A stretch of DNA of 12,341 nucleotides from PALSA-1355 sp031400775 (GTDB taxonomy: Bacteria > Planctomycetota > Planctomycetia > Pirellulales > PALSA-1355). The notes under the pieces were generated by a model that had not been told where the DNA came from, did no database searches, and saw only the letters and a list, made by a program, of their open reading frames with translations. The DNA is taken from the NCBI GenBank assembly GCA_031400775.1, contig JANNQN010000121.1, forward strand, positions 1-12,341. Direction: 5' to 3'. A program made the position numbers and the translations under genes. Position 1 is the stretch's first letter. Every line of letters begins with the position of its first letter. This document shows positions 1 to 6,324 of this stretch, one piece after another.

Positions 1-1
1 C

Positions 2-769
2 CCGGCATCGTACCTGGCGACGGTCATCATCTTTGGATTGATCTCGTTCTGGGCCCTGCGTGAATTCATCACGCTCACGCCCACGCGATTGGGCGATCAC
101 CGCACGCTGTTTTGGGTGTTCTTCCTGTTCACGCCGCTGCAATACGTGCTGGTTGGGATGGGCGTGCAGAAGTACGAGATCCTGTTTAGCGTGTTGATTC
201 CGGTGTACGCTTTCTTGTTCATCCCGGCGCGGGTGGCGCTGGCCGGCGACTACAAACGGTTTCTCGAGCGCACGGCCAAGATCCAATCGGGCCTGATGGT
301 GTGCGTGTATTGCTTGAGTTATGCGCCGGCCCTGTTGAGTTTGAAGATCCCCGGCTACGAGGGGCAAAATCCCCGCCTGCTGTTCTTCTTCGTGCTGGTG
401 GTGCAGTTGGGCGACGTGTTGCAATATGCCTGGGGCAAACTGCTGGGACAGCACGTCATCGCCCCGCCGATCAGCCCGAGCCGGACCTGGGAAGGTTTTG
501 CGGGCGGAGTGGCCAGCGCCACGTTGGTCGGCACGGCGCTGTGGTGGGCGACTCCGTTCGAGCCCTGGGAAGCCGCCGGAATGTCGATGGTCATCGCCGT
601 GATGGGTTTTGCAGGAGGCATGACCATGTCGGCCATCAAGCGCGACCGCGGCGTGAAGGACTACGGCACGCTCGTAGTTGGCCACGGCGGCGTGCTGGAT
701 CGCATCGACTCGATCTGCTTCGCCGCGCCGGTGTTCTATCACCTGACGCGGTTCTTCTTCGTGCTGTAG
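2..769 (+). CDS. cdsA: Phosphatidate cytidylyltransferase (CDP-diacylglycerol synthase), 5'-truncated
   Basis: This integral membrane enzyme makes CDP-diacylglycerol from phosphatidate and CTP, the branch point of bacterial phospholipid synthesis. The reading frame is open from base 2, so the true start lies upstream of the window; the TTG at 38 is only an internal codon. The 255 visible residues are largely hydrophobic with several membrane segments. Near the C-terminus (visible residues 210-236) is the CdsA family signature: S-A-I-K-R, then K-D-Y-G, then H-G-G-V-L-D-R-I-D. It carries the conserved Lys-Arg, Lys-Asp and metal/CTP-site Asp residues. Many family members have Pro before G-H-G-G; here it is Val. 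E. coli CdsA is about 285 residues, so perhaps 30-60 N-terminal residues are missing. The gene is convergent with the downstream metallopeptidase gene, with 31 bp between the stops. The identification rests on the intact signature. Confidence 0.93.
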   Translation, partial: PASYLATVIIFGLISFWALREFITLTPTRLGDHRTLFWVFFLFTPLQYVLVGMGVQKYEILFSVLIPVYAFLFIPARVALAGDYKRFLERTAKIQSGLMVCVYCLSYAPALLSLKIPGYEGQNPRLLFFFVLVVQLGDVLQYAWGKLLGQHVIAPPISPSRTWEGFAGGVASATLVGTALWWATPFEPWEAAGMSMVIAVMGFAGGMTMSAIKRDRGVKDYGTLVVGHGGVLDRIDSICFAAPVFYHLTRFFFVL

Positions 770-782
770 CGGCGTGGATCGG

Positions 783-796
783 AGCGCGCTAGCGCT
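783..796. terminator. Small hairpin between convergent genes, possible bidirectional terminator
   Basis: AGCGC-GCTA-GCGCT forms a 5-bp GC-rich stem with a 4-base loop (it also contains the palindrome GCGCTAGCGC) inside the 31-bp gap between the cdsA stop and the stop of the convergent peptidase gene. There is no T-tract on either side, so it is at best a weak intrinsic terminator. Confidence 0.35.
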
Positions 797-800
797 ACGG

Positions 801-2012
801 TCAGTTGTCGCTCGGGCCCGGATACTTGCCGGCCGTCACCGCCGCGACGCTCGGTTCGTTGCCCGGCGCCTTGCTCCATTCGAGGATGACTTGGCGGGGG
901 CGCTGCATGGCTTGGGGCCGAGTAACTTGATGCTGAGACGTGGCCAGCGGGTCGCTGTCGGCGTCGTCGGCCGGTCCGACCTTCGAGGCGATCGATGTAT
1001 CCGTCGCCGCCTCCGCGGGCGAGCGGCGTGGCGAGCGCCAGGATTCGTCTGCTTGCTCGTCCGCCATGCCGGCCGAGTTGAATTTAACCGGCGAAGTCGA
1101 GGCCAACTCGTAGACGCTCGGCGTGTCGCCGCCGGCCGCGACCGGCCTGGCGTCAACCACCTCACGCTCCGTGGGACGCGGTCGCGCTGTGCTCAAATCG
1201 GCGGACGGTTGCGGACGCTCGGGCGAAGGCTGAGGCGGAGCGACGGCCACGAGCGCCGCGCTCTCGCGTGTCGCATCCAGCGCCGGGCTGCCTTGGCGAA
1301 CCCAGCCGAGCCAGGTCGTTTGCAACGCCGCCAGGTTATTGACGCCGTAGTGCTTTTGCGTCGCGCGGGTCCAGTTCTCGTCGCCCATGCCGTCGGACAG
1401 ATAGTTCAGGAATTTACGTTTCCCTCCCTGGGCGACCAGGTAGCGGGCCAGCGAATAGCCTTGTGAATAGAGCGGCATGACGTCGTGCGGATACTCTTTC
1501 ATCGCGAACATCTGGTTGAAGGCGATGCCGCGGCCCGTGCGCAGAAAATCGACCAGCAGCATTAGCTGTTTTTGCCGTTCGCTGTGATGTTCGACCGTGG
1601 TGCAGGCGCCTTCGTCGGCCCAGCGGGGCAGAGGGCGGCGAAAGTGCGTGGCGAAGATCGTATGCGTCACCTCGTGCGGCAAGACCGAGTCGAGAATCCG
1701 CACCAGCGATCCCTGGATCGTCATCCGCCAGCCGAAAACCTCGCCGTGCTCGAAGACGAAGCTCGTGGCCCCGCCAGCGCCCAAGTGGTCGGCGACCTGG
1801 CAGGTGATCGGGCAGGGCTGGCTCCATTTGGGCATCTCTCGCCCGAGCCAGTCGATGGCCAGGTCGTGGCGAAAACCCTCGGCCGCGCGGCCGATCTGTT
1901 CGGCCATGCTGGCCGTGGGGGCTTCGACGATGAAATTCGCCGTGCGGTAACTGGCGCCCATCGAGGCAATTGCGGACGCCAACAAGGCGCATCGAAAGAA
2001 GTGAGCTTCCAT
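801..2012 (-). CDS. Secreted gluzincin-type zinc metallopeptidase (peptidase MA-like) with disordered C-terminal tail
   Basis: The 403-residue protein starts with a short hydrophobic signal-like segment (residues about 7-20, possible cleavage after the ASMGAS stretch), so it is probably exported. The catalytic motif is H113-E-V-T-H117, followed 17 residues later by W-A-D-E134-G, the third zinc ligand expected in gluzincins (HExxH...E) of the peptidase MA-like group. A second half (about 140-235) continues the helical family fold with the Y-x-Q-G-Y-S-L-A-R-Y pattern that follows the active site in related proteins. Residues about 236-403 are Pro/Ala/Ser/Arg-rich, probably disordered, with no recognisable domain. 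The substrate is unknown. The ATG at 2012 has AGGAG about 12 bases upstream, somewhat far. The gene is monocistronic: it converges on cdsA and is preceded by a roughly 330-bp gap holding a sigma-54-like promoter element. The peptidase fold call is good; the function is not known. Confidence 0.82.
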   Translation of the reverse strand: MEAHFFRCALLASAIASMGASYRTANFIVEAPTASMAEQIGRAAEGFRHDLAIDWLGREMPKWSQPCPITCQVADHLGAGGATSFVFEHGEVFGWRMTIQGSLVRILDSVLPHEVTHTIFATHFRRPLPRWADEGACTTVEHHSERQKQLMLLVDFLRTGRGIAFNQMFAMKEYPHDVMPLYSQGYSLARYLVAQGGKRKFLNYLSDGMGDENWTRATQKHYGVNNLAALQTTWLGWVRQGSPALDATRESAALVAVAPPQPSPERPQPSADLSTARPRPTEREVVDARPVAAGGDTPSVYELASTSPVKFNSAGMADEQADESWRSPRRSPAEAATDTSIASKVGPADDADSDPLATSQHQVTRPQAMQRPRQVILEWSKAPGNEPSVAAVTAGKYPGPSDN

Positions 2013-2081
2013 GCTCGGTATTAGCTCCTACGAACCAGGAACCTTGCGGCTACATCCATGCAGCCGATGCGACGCGGCTAA

Positions 2082-2098
2082 AGCAAGTCTTGAGCCAG
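2082..2098 (-). promoter_or_regulatory. Candidate sigma-54 (-24/-12) promoter for the metallopeptidase gene
   Basis: Read on the minus strand the site is CTGGCTCAAGACTTGCT. It matches the sigma-54 consensus YTGGCACGRNNNTTGCW at TGGC, TTGC and the flanking Y and W, with exact spacing (7 bases between TGGC and TTGC). The mismatches are A to T and G to A in the -24 half. The predicted start of transcription is near 2071, giving a leader of about 59 bases to the ATG at 2012. A sigma-54 activator gene lies 1.9 kb away, but no link between them is shown. Confidence 0.45.
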
Positions 2099-2300
2099 TT
2101 CTTCTAACACCTGGCAACCCACTCGCCCTAAAGGATGACTTCGGCAGGACTTTATTGCGGCAGGTTTTCTTGGGCGTGTTCGAGTGACGATCACTCCGGC
2201 CCGCTCAGATTTGTAAATGTTACTCCAACATCGAAAAACGCTGCCAGACCACTTCGGCGGCCGACCGGACCCCCACTGGTGAATTGGTATCAGCGATGAA

Positions 2301-2321
2301 AGCAACGATTGCATCGTTGCT
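2301..2321 (-). terminator. Probable terminator hairpin of the fabI-Nudix operon
   Basis: A perfect 9-bp inverted repeat, AGCAACGAT and ATCGTTGCT with a 3-base centre, begins 18 bases after the Nudix stop codon on the minus strand. It is followed on that strand by only a short T run (TTTCATC). Position and stem quality support a terminator; the weak T-tract lowers certainty. Confidence 0.6.
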
Positions 2322-2339
2322 AGCTTGTGGCTCGACACT

Positions 2340-2753
2340 CTACGGCGCGCGCTCGCGCGTCAAATGATCGAGCAGAGTCTGGTTGGCCGGCGGAAACCGG
2401 TAGTCACCCAATTCTTGGGCCGGCGCCCAGCGAAAGCGATCTGGCAAGGCGCGCCGCTGGTCGATGACCTCGCAGGCCATGAAGTGCAGGCGCAGCGAGG
2501 CGTGGTCATAGTCGTGCGAAGCCGTGGGATAGGCGCCGGTCACGCGGACGTCGAGCCCCGTTTCTTCCAGGCATTCGCGCACCGCGGCGGCCTCGGGCGT
2601 CTCGCCGCCTTCCAGTTTGCCGCCGGGGAATTCCCAATAGCCGGCCAGCGCCGCTCCCTCTCCGCGTTGACCGATCAAGAACATCCCATCGCGCTGGACA
2701 ACCGCGACGGCGATTTCCTGACGAGGCCCTGCGGCGTTTTCGTGGGCGGTCAT
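2340..2753 (-). CDS. MutT-like Nudix hydrolase ((d)NTP pyrophosphohydrolase)
   Basis: This 137-residue protein has the size of MutT (E. coli 129). It contains a complete Nudix box at residues 45-67: G45-x5-E51-x7-R59-E60-C-L-E63-E64-T-G66-L67, with the Mg2+-binding glutamates E63/E64 intact. The segment before the box (G-Y-W-E-F-P-G-G-K) and the C-terminal E-L-x-x-Y-x-F-P-P-A-N-Q motif are characteristic of the MutT/8-oxo-dGTPase branch, so hydrolysis of oxidised dGTP is the best guess. Other nucleoside triphosphates are possible. The ATG overlaps the fabI stop (ATGA at 2750-2753), indicating translational coupling; the pairing with fatty-acid synthesis is probably operon economy rather than shared function. 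The product class is well supported; the exact substrate is not. Confidence 0.88.
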   Translation of the reverse strand: MTAHENAAGPRQEIAVAVVQRDGMFLIGQRGEGAALAGYWEFPGGKLEGGETPEAAAVRECLEETGLDVRVTGAYPTASHDYDHASLRLHFMACEVIDQRRALPDRFRWAPAQELGDYRFPPANQTLLDHLTRERAP

Positions 2754-3568
2754 TTCTTCAAACTGTCGAGCAGCCGTCCCGGCGAGCCCATGATGTTGTA
2801 GCCGCAGTCGACGTGCAGAATCTCGCCGGTGATGCCCTCGGACATCGACGACAACAGAAAAGCGCCGGTCTTGCCGACTTCTTCGTGCGAGACGTTTCGC
2901 CCCAGCGGCGCCATTTTCTCGTACAGGCCCAACATATCGTCCACGCCCGCGCCGCGACCGGCCAGGGTGCGAACCGGGCCGGCGCTCAGCGCGTTGACGC
3001 GAATTCCCCGCGGACCCAGGTCATAGGCCAGGTAGCGCATGCTGGCGTCGAGCGCCGCTTTGCAGATGCCCATCACGTTATAGCCGGGCACCGCCTTCTC
3101 GCCGCCGAAGTACGTCATCGTGGCCACGGCCGCGTGGTCGTTGAAGATTCCGCGGGCCGCATTGCACACCGCCAGCAAACTGTAGGCGCTGATCTCCATG
3201 GCCATCAGAAAACCGGCGCGGCTGGTTTCGATGGTCTCGCGCTTCAGATCCTCCATCGAGGCAAACGCGATGGCGTGCAACAGGAAGTCGATCTTGCCGA
3301 ACTCGGCGGCGGCGCGTTCCATGACCGCCTTGATCTGCTCGTCGTTCGAGACATCGAGCGGCACCAGGAACTTGGCGCTGGGCGTCGCATCGGTGAGCAT
3401 GGACACGCGTCGACGATTCCGCTGGCGCTCGTCGTCGGGGCGGTCCGGCAGGTGGGTGAATCCGCACACTCCGCCTTCGGCCATGATCTGCTGAGCGATC
3501 GCCCAGGCGATCGAATGGTCGTTGGCGACCCATAGAATCAGTCCCTTCTTTCCCTCGAATAGCCCCAT
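2750..3568 (-). CDS. fabI: Enoyl-[acyl-carrier-protein] reductase (NADH), FabI type
   Basis: FabI reduces the trans-2-enoyl-ACP double bond in the last step of each cycle of type II fatty acid synthesis, in the cytoplasm as a tetramer. The 272-residue product (E. coli FabI 262) has the atypical SDR nucleotide-binding N-terminus V-A-N-D-H-S-I-A-W (residues 14-22). It has the FabI catalytic set: Y153, then Y163-x6-K170 in Y-N-V-M-G-I-C-K. This is followed by G-I-R-V-N-A-L-S-A-G-P-V-R-T-L-A, diagnostic of FabI rather than of other SDRs, and a C-terminal H-V-D-C-G-Y. The open frame extends 16 codons further upstream, but the ATG at 3568 is chosen because AAGGAGA lies 5 bases before it and the protein then begins M-G-L-F-E-G-K like its relatives. 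It is the first gene of an operon with the Nudix gene (4-base overlap). Confidence 0.95.
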   Translation of the reverse strand: MGLFEGKKGLILWVANDHSIAWAIAQQIMAEGGVCGFTHLPDRPDDERQRNRRRVSMLTDATPSAKFLVPLDVSNDEQIKAVMERAAAEFGKIDFLLHAIAFASMEDLKRETIETSRAGFLMAMEISAYSLLAVCNAARGIFNDHAAVATMTYFGGEKAVPGYNVMGICKAALDASMRYLAYDLGPRGIRVNALSAGPVRTLAGRGAGVDDMLGLYEKMAPLGRNVSHEEVGKTGAFLLSSMSEGITGEILHVDCGYNIMGSPGRLLDSLKK

Positions 3569-3573
3569 CGGGG

Positions 3574-3580
3574 TCTCCTT
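3574..3580 (-). promoter_or_regulatory. Shine-Dalgarno site that decides the fabI start
   Basis: AAGGAGA on the minus strand is separated by 5 bases from the ATG at 3566-3568. It selects this start over the upstream in-frame ATGs at about 3613-3616. Confidence 0.8.
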
Positions 3581-3625
3581 TCCGCGCCGGGTCGAAACAG
3601 CGTCTGTCCGCATCAATAAACCGAG

Positions 3626-3654
3626 AACATAACGCTTTGCGCCGGAATGCTCAA
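3626..3654 (-). promoter_or_regulatory. Sigma-70-type promoter of fabI
   Basis: On the minus strand, TTGAGC (3654-3649) is followed after exactly 17 bases by TATGTT (3631-3626). The start of transcription would fall near 3619, giving a leader of about 50 bases before the strong fabI ribosome site. Confidence 0.6.
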
Positions 3655-3764
3655 CTTCGGCCGCAGCGGGCGGCTGAACGACCGAAAGTCACGCCCGATG
3701 AGGCTTGAAGAATCCCTTTGACAACGACGTGCGGTCCGATGCGCCGAAATTTGCACGGTACTAG

Positions 3765-3794
3765 TTGTCCGAACGAACACATATATGCTATACT
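3765..3794 (+). promoter_or_regulatory. Sigma-70-type extended -10 promoter of the sigma-54 activator gene
   Basis: TTGTCC (3765-3770), an 18-base spacer and TATACT (3789-3794), with an extended -10 TG at 3786-3787. The flanking sequence is conspicuously AT-rich compared with the region around it. The start of transcription would be near 3801, about 70 bases before the ATG at 3871. Confidence 0.65.
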
Positions 3795-3870
3795 TAGTGA
3801 GTTGAATTGAGTACATCGACGCGCTTTTAGACAACACATTGGGCACCACAGTCAACAGGCGGCCAGGGAT

Positions 3871-5871
3871 ATGAGCTCGCGAGCTGGCAGTCCGAAAAAC
3901 ACGCAAGATGGTGCGCCGGAACCGCTTGGAGCGCTCGATGCCTTGCGGCGGCACCCGGGCTTGGCCGAATTGGCGGCCGAACTGGCTTGGCGATCGAGCG
4001 CCTCGGAGTCGCCCGCCGGCTTCGTGGCTCAATGTCTGCCGCTTGTGGCGGCGGCAGTAAACGGGGAGTTCGCCGCCGTGACCGTGCTGGACGCTGGTCG
4101 CTGGCGGGTCGTGGCCGATTTCGGCGCGCGGCGCAGCCTTCCGAGCGCCCTGAAGTTTCCGAGCGACCTGATGGCCGAGGCTTTGGACCGCGAAGCAGCC
4201 GTCGGCAATGCCGGCTGGTTTGCCGCGCCCTTGGCCGCGCATGCCGCGTCGAACGAGCTATTGGTCTTGTTCGCGCCCTCGTTGCCGTCGGGCGGCGCGG
4301 CAACCGCAAAAATCGCGGCGCTGGCCGCCGTGCTGGCGGCGGCGCTAGATACCGCGCGCACGCGCGAGCACGAGCGGCGCCGCATCGATCGCTTGGAAGC
4401 GATTCTCTCGATCGCCAGTCAGTGGAATCAGACCAACGAGATGGAGCCGCTCCTGGTGCAGATGGCCGAAGCCGCCACCAAGCTGCTCAAGGCCGATCGG
4501 GCCAGCATCTTCCTCTGGGATCGTCCGAACCATACGCTGGTCGGCCGCCCGGCGCTGGGCGTGAAAGGTGGCGAGCTGCGGATCCCCGACGATTCGGGCG
4601 TGGTGGGGCAGGTCGTCGCCAGCGGCGAGCCGCTGCGCATTGGCGCCGCCGATCAGGGGCCGATCAATCGACAGGTCGATCGTGACCTGGGCTATCAAAC
4701 CCGGACGTTGTTGTGCGTGCCGTTGCGAGGCAGTAAGGGGGAACTCTTCGGCGCGTTCGAGGTTATCAACAAGCTGGCGGGGGATTTTACCTTCGACGAT
4801 CAGCAGGCGCTGGTCGAGCTGGCCGGTCATGCCGCGATCGCGCTGGAGAACACGCAGCAGTTCGAGCAGTTGCTCTCGCGGCATCGGCACATCGTTGAGC
4901 AAGCCGCCGAGGGCGTGCGACTGATCGGCGAAAGTCCGGCGATCGAAGCCCTGCGCTCGACGATCCGTCGCGTGGCCGATACCGAGCTGGCGATTCTGAT
5001 CCTGGGCGAAAACGGCACCGGCAAGGAAGTCGTCAGCCAGTCGATTCACTACCTCAGCCGCCGCCGCGACGAGCCGTTCATCGCCGTCAACTGCGCGGCC
5101 ATTACCGAAACACTGCTGGAAAGCGAACTGTTCGGGCACGAGAAGGGGGCATTTACCGACGCCCACGAAAGCCGCCAGGGCAAGTTCGAGCTGGCTTCCG
5201 GCGGCACGTTGTTTCTGGACGAGATCGGCGATTTGAGCTTAGGCGGCCAGGCTAAGCTGCTGCGCGTGCTGGAAGAAAAAGTCGTGGTCCGCGTGGGCGG
5301 ATCGAAGCCGATCCACACCGACGCACGGGTGATCGCGGCCACGAACCATAACCTGGCCGACATGGTGCGTCAAAAGCGTTTTCGCCAGGACCTTTATTTT
5401 CGGCTCAACGTCGTGACGCTGGATCTGCCGCCGCTGCGCGATCGGGGGAGCGACGTGCTGTTGTTGGCAGAGCATTTTCTGGCCGACTTCTGCCGCAAGG
5501 CCCATCGCAAGGTGCTCAAGTTCACGGCCGCGGCTCGCAGCCGGCTGGAGGCCCATGCCTGGCCCGGCAATATTCGCGAGCTTCGCAATCTGATGGAGCG
5601 GCTGGCCTATCTGTCGACCGGCGAGCGGATCGAGGCCGAGGAGTTGGCGTTTATCCTGTCGCCGGGCGGAGAGTCGCCGGCGCTCGTGGCGATCGACCTG
5701 CCGCTGGCCCAGGCGACCGATCGCTTTCAGATCGAGTACATCAAGAAGCATATCGAACGGGCCAAGGGCAACATGAGCGGCGCCGCCAAGCGGATGGGCC
5801 TGCACCGCTCGAACCTGTACCGCAAAATGCGGCAGTTGGGCATGCACACGGACGAAACGGACGAACAGTGA
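3871..5871 (+). CDS. Sigma-54-dependent transcriptional activator, GAF-AAA+-Fis HTH, with GAFTDA variant
   Basis: This 666-residue protein is a bacterial enhancer-binding protein. The N-terminal part (about 30-165) is poorly conserved and may be a degenerate GAF-like sensor. A better GAF domain spans about 178-330. The AAA+ sigma-54 interaction domain spans about 353-590, with Walker A G379-E-N-G-T-G-K385-E, the sigma-54 contact loop G426-A-F-T-D-A431 and Walker B L-F-L-D450-E451. The C-terminus (about 618-660) is a Fis-type helix-turn-helix (A-A-K-R-M-G-L-H-R-S-N-L-Y-R-K-M). There is no receiver domain, so control is more likely by ligand binding to GAF or by partner proteins than by phosphorylation. 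The contact loop has Asp in place of the second Gly of the usual GAFTGA. ATG 3871 has a modest AGGGA just upstream. The ligand and regulon are unknown; one candidate sigma-54 promoter lies nearby at 2082-2098. Confidence 0.92.
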   Translation: MSSRAGSPKNTQDGAPEPLGALDALRRHPGLAELAAELAWRSSASESPAGFVAQCLPLVAAAVNGEFAAVTVLDAGRWRVVADFGARRSLPSALKFPSDLMAEALDREAAVGNAGWFAAPLAAHAASNELLVLFAPSLPSGGAATAKIAALAAVLAAALDTARTREHERRRIDRLEAILSIASQWNQTNEMEPLLVQMAEAATKLLKADRASIFLWDRPNHTLVGRPALGVKGGELRIPDDSGVVGQVVASGEPLRIGAADQGPINRQVDRDLGYQTRTLLCVPLRGSKGELFGAFEVINKLAGDFTFDDQQALVELAGHAAIALENTQQFEQLLSRHRHIVEQAAEGVRLIGESPAIEALRSTIRRVADTELAILILGENGTGKEVVSQSIHYLSRRRDEPFIAVNCAAITETLLESELFGHEKGAFTDAHESRQGKFELASGGTLFLDEIGDLSLGGQAKLLRVLEEKVVVRVGGSKPIHTDARVIAATNHNLADMVRQKRFRQDLYFRLNVVTLDLPPLRDRGSDVLLLAEHFLADFCRKAHRKVLKFTAAARSRLEAHAWPGNIRELRNLMERLAYLSTGERIEAEELAFILSPGGESPALVAIDLPLAQATDRFQIEYIKKHIERAKGNMSGAAKRMGLHRSNLYRKMRQLGMHTDETDEQ

Positions 5872-5877
5872 CGCCGG

Positions 5878-5896
5878 GCTGGCGCGACTTGCCAGC
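5878..5896 (+). terminator. Hairpin just after the activator gene, weak terminator candidate
   Basis: GCTGGC and GCCAGC, a perfect 6-bp stem with a 7-base loop, begin 6 bases after the stop codon at 5869-5871. No T-run follows, so intrinsic termination is uncertain. Confidence 0.4.
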
Positions 5897-5928
5897 GGTA
5901 TTGCGGTATTAAGGTATTGCGATATTAC
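5897..5928. repeat. 16-bp tandem duplication upstream of tRNA-Lys
   Basis: GGTATTGCGGTATTAA (5897-5912) is followed directly by GGTATTGCGATATTAC (5913-5928), two mismatches in 16. Each unit itself contains two TATT half-units. It directly follows the hairpin after the activator gene and has no assigned function. Confidence 0.6.
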
Positions 5929-5979
5929 GGGCCGTCCGCAAATTCGCCGCGACTCTGGTCGGGGTCTTGCCCGCCCGAC

Positions 5980-6009
5980 TGTGGCCCGATGTGGCCCACT
6001 GTGGCGAAA
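5980..6009. repeat. Three 10-bp direct repeats
   Basis: TGTGGCCCGA, TGTGGCCCAC and TGTGGCGAAA occur back to back, sharing TGTGGC, about 80 bases before tRNA-Lys. They might be protein-binding sites on one helical face or simple slippage; nothing distinguishes these. Confidence 0.5.
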
Positions 6010-6090
6010 AATCGTGCTGGGGCTTGCCCTCGGGCGCGATGTCGGTACCATGAATCCCGGTCGCGAGCGCGTTCATCCGCGTTCGCCCCG

Positions 6091-6163
6091 GCTCCCTTAG
6101 CTCAATTGGCAGAGCATCTGACTCTTAATCAGAGGGTTGATGGTTCAAGTCCATCAGGGAGCA
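6091..6163 (+). tRNA. tRNA-Lys (anticodon CTT)
   Basis: This 73-base cloverleaf has acceptor stem GCTCCCT (6091-6097) pairing with AGGGAGC (6156-6162) and discriminator A6163. The D-arm is GCTC...GAGC. The anticodon arm is TCTGA-CTCTTAA-TCAGA, with anticodon CTT reading AAG (Lys). The T-arm is GATGG-TTCAAGT-CCATC. The 3' CCA is not encoded. No other tRNA is next to it and no clear terminator follows. Confidence 0.95.
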
Positions 6164-6261
6164 TTCTGGAAGGCTTGCCGTGACAGAGAGTTACGTCGAG
6201 CCCATTTTCTGCGCTGTGGTCGATTTTCGGCCTAACGGGGCGTCGATGGTGCCGTTTCACA

Positions 6262-6298
6262 ACGCGAAGCCGCGTCAGAATCGCACTAGTTGAAGTGC
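6262..6298 (-). terminator. Pair of small hairpins downstream of the porin gene
   Basis: On the minus strand, GCACT-TCAACT-AGTGC (6298-6283) lies 26 bases after the porin stop and is followed by ACGCG-GCTT-CGCGT (6275-6262). Each stem is only 5 bp and no T-tract follows. Placement after the gene is the main argument for termination. Confidence 0.35.
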
Positions 6299-6324
6299 CA
6301 CCACCGTTGAAAACCGAGTGAGTC

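Larger units (their letters stand above)
2013..2339. other. Intergenic region between the metallopeptidase gene and the Nudix gene
   Basis: This stretch holds a terminator-like hairpin for the fabI-Nudix operon (2301-2321), a sigma-54-like promoter (2082-2098) and a possible distant Shine-Dalgarno AGGAG for the peptidase gene. An 86-codon minus-strand open frame (2078-2338) runs across both the hairpin and the promoter and has no recognisable protein features; I do not regard it as a gene. Confidence 0.6.
3569..3870. other. Divergent intergenic region between fabI and the sigma-54 activator gene
   Basis: About 300 bp with promoters in both directions: one for fabI (3626-3654, minus) and one for the activator gene (3765-3794, plus). 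A TTGACA at 3718-3723 has no matching -10 at the right distance. Short minus-strand open frames here lack protein-like features. Confidence 0.6.

Noticed and set aside
2..769. Start of cdsA at the TTG at 38
   Set aside because: The frame is open back to base 2 and the family N-terminus is longer, so the gene begins outside the window.
774..1466. Plus-strand open frame opposite the metallopeptidase gene
   Set aside because: Arg-rich shadow frame in GC-rich DNA; the peptidase frame on the other strand carries the HExxH motif.
2078..2338. 86-codon minus-strand open frame in the gap before the metallopeptidase gene
   Set aside because: It overlaps the operon-end hairpin and the sigma-54-like promoter, has no recognisable motif and an unusual composition; more likely a chance open frame.
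3718..3723. TTGACA as a -35 box in the fabI/activator divergent region
   Set aside because: No -10-like hexamer lies 16-18 bases downstream on the plus strand; a better-placed promoter is at 3765-3794.
3613..4309. Minus-strand open frames overlapping the start of the sigma-54 activator gene
   Set aside because: Arg/Pro-rich shadows of a gene with clear domains; one includes the promoter region and none has a motif.
5955..5972. Second sigma-54-like element (CTGGTCGGGGTCTTGCC) on the plus strand
   Set aside because: GG and GC pairs are correctly spaced, but the -24 half is TGGT, the rest is a poor match, and there is no target gene except the tRNA.
4345..6051. Long minus-strand open frames opposite the activator gene
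   Set aside because: Shadows: no known domain, whereas the plus strand has a complete GAF-AAA+-Fis architecture.
5917..6183. 88-codon plus-strand open frame running through the tRNA gene
   Set aside because: It overlaps the tRNA-Lys and repeat tracts and has no protein features.
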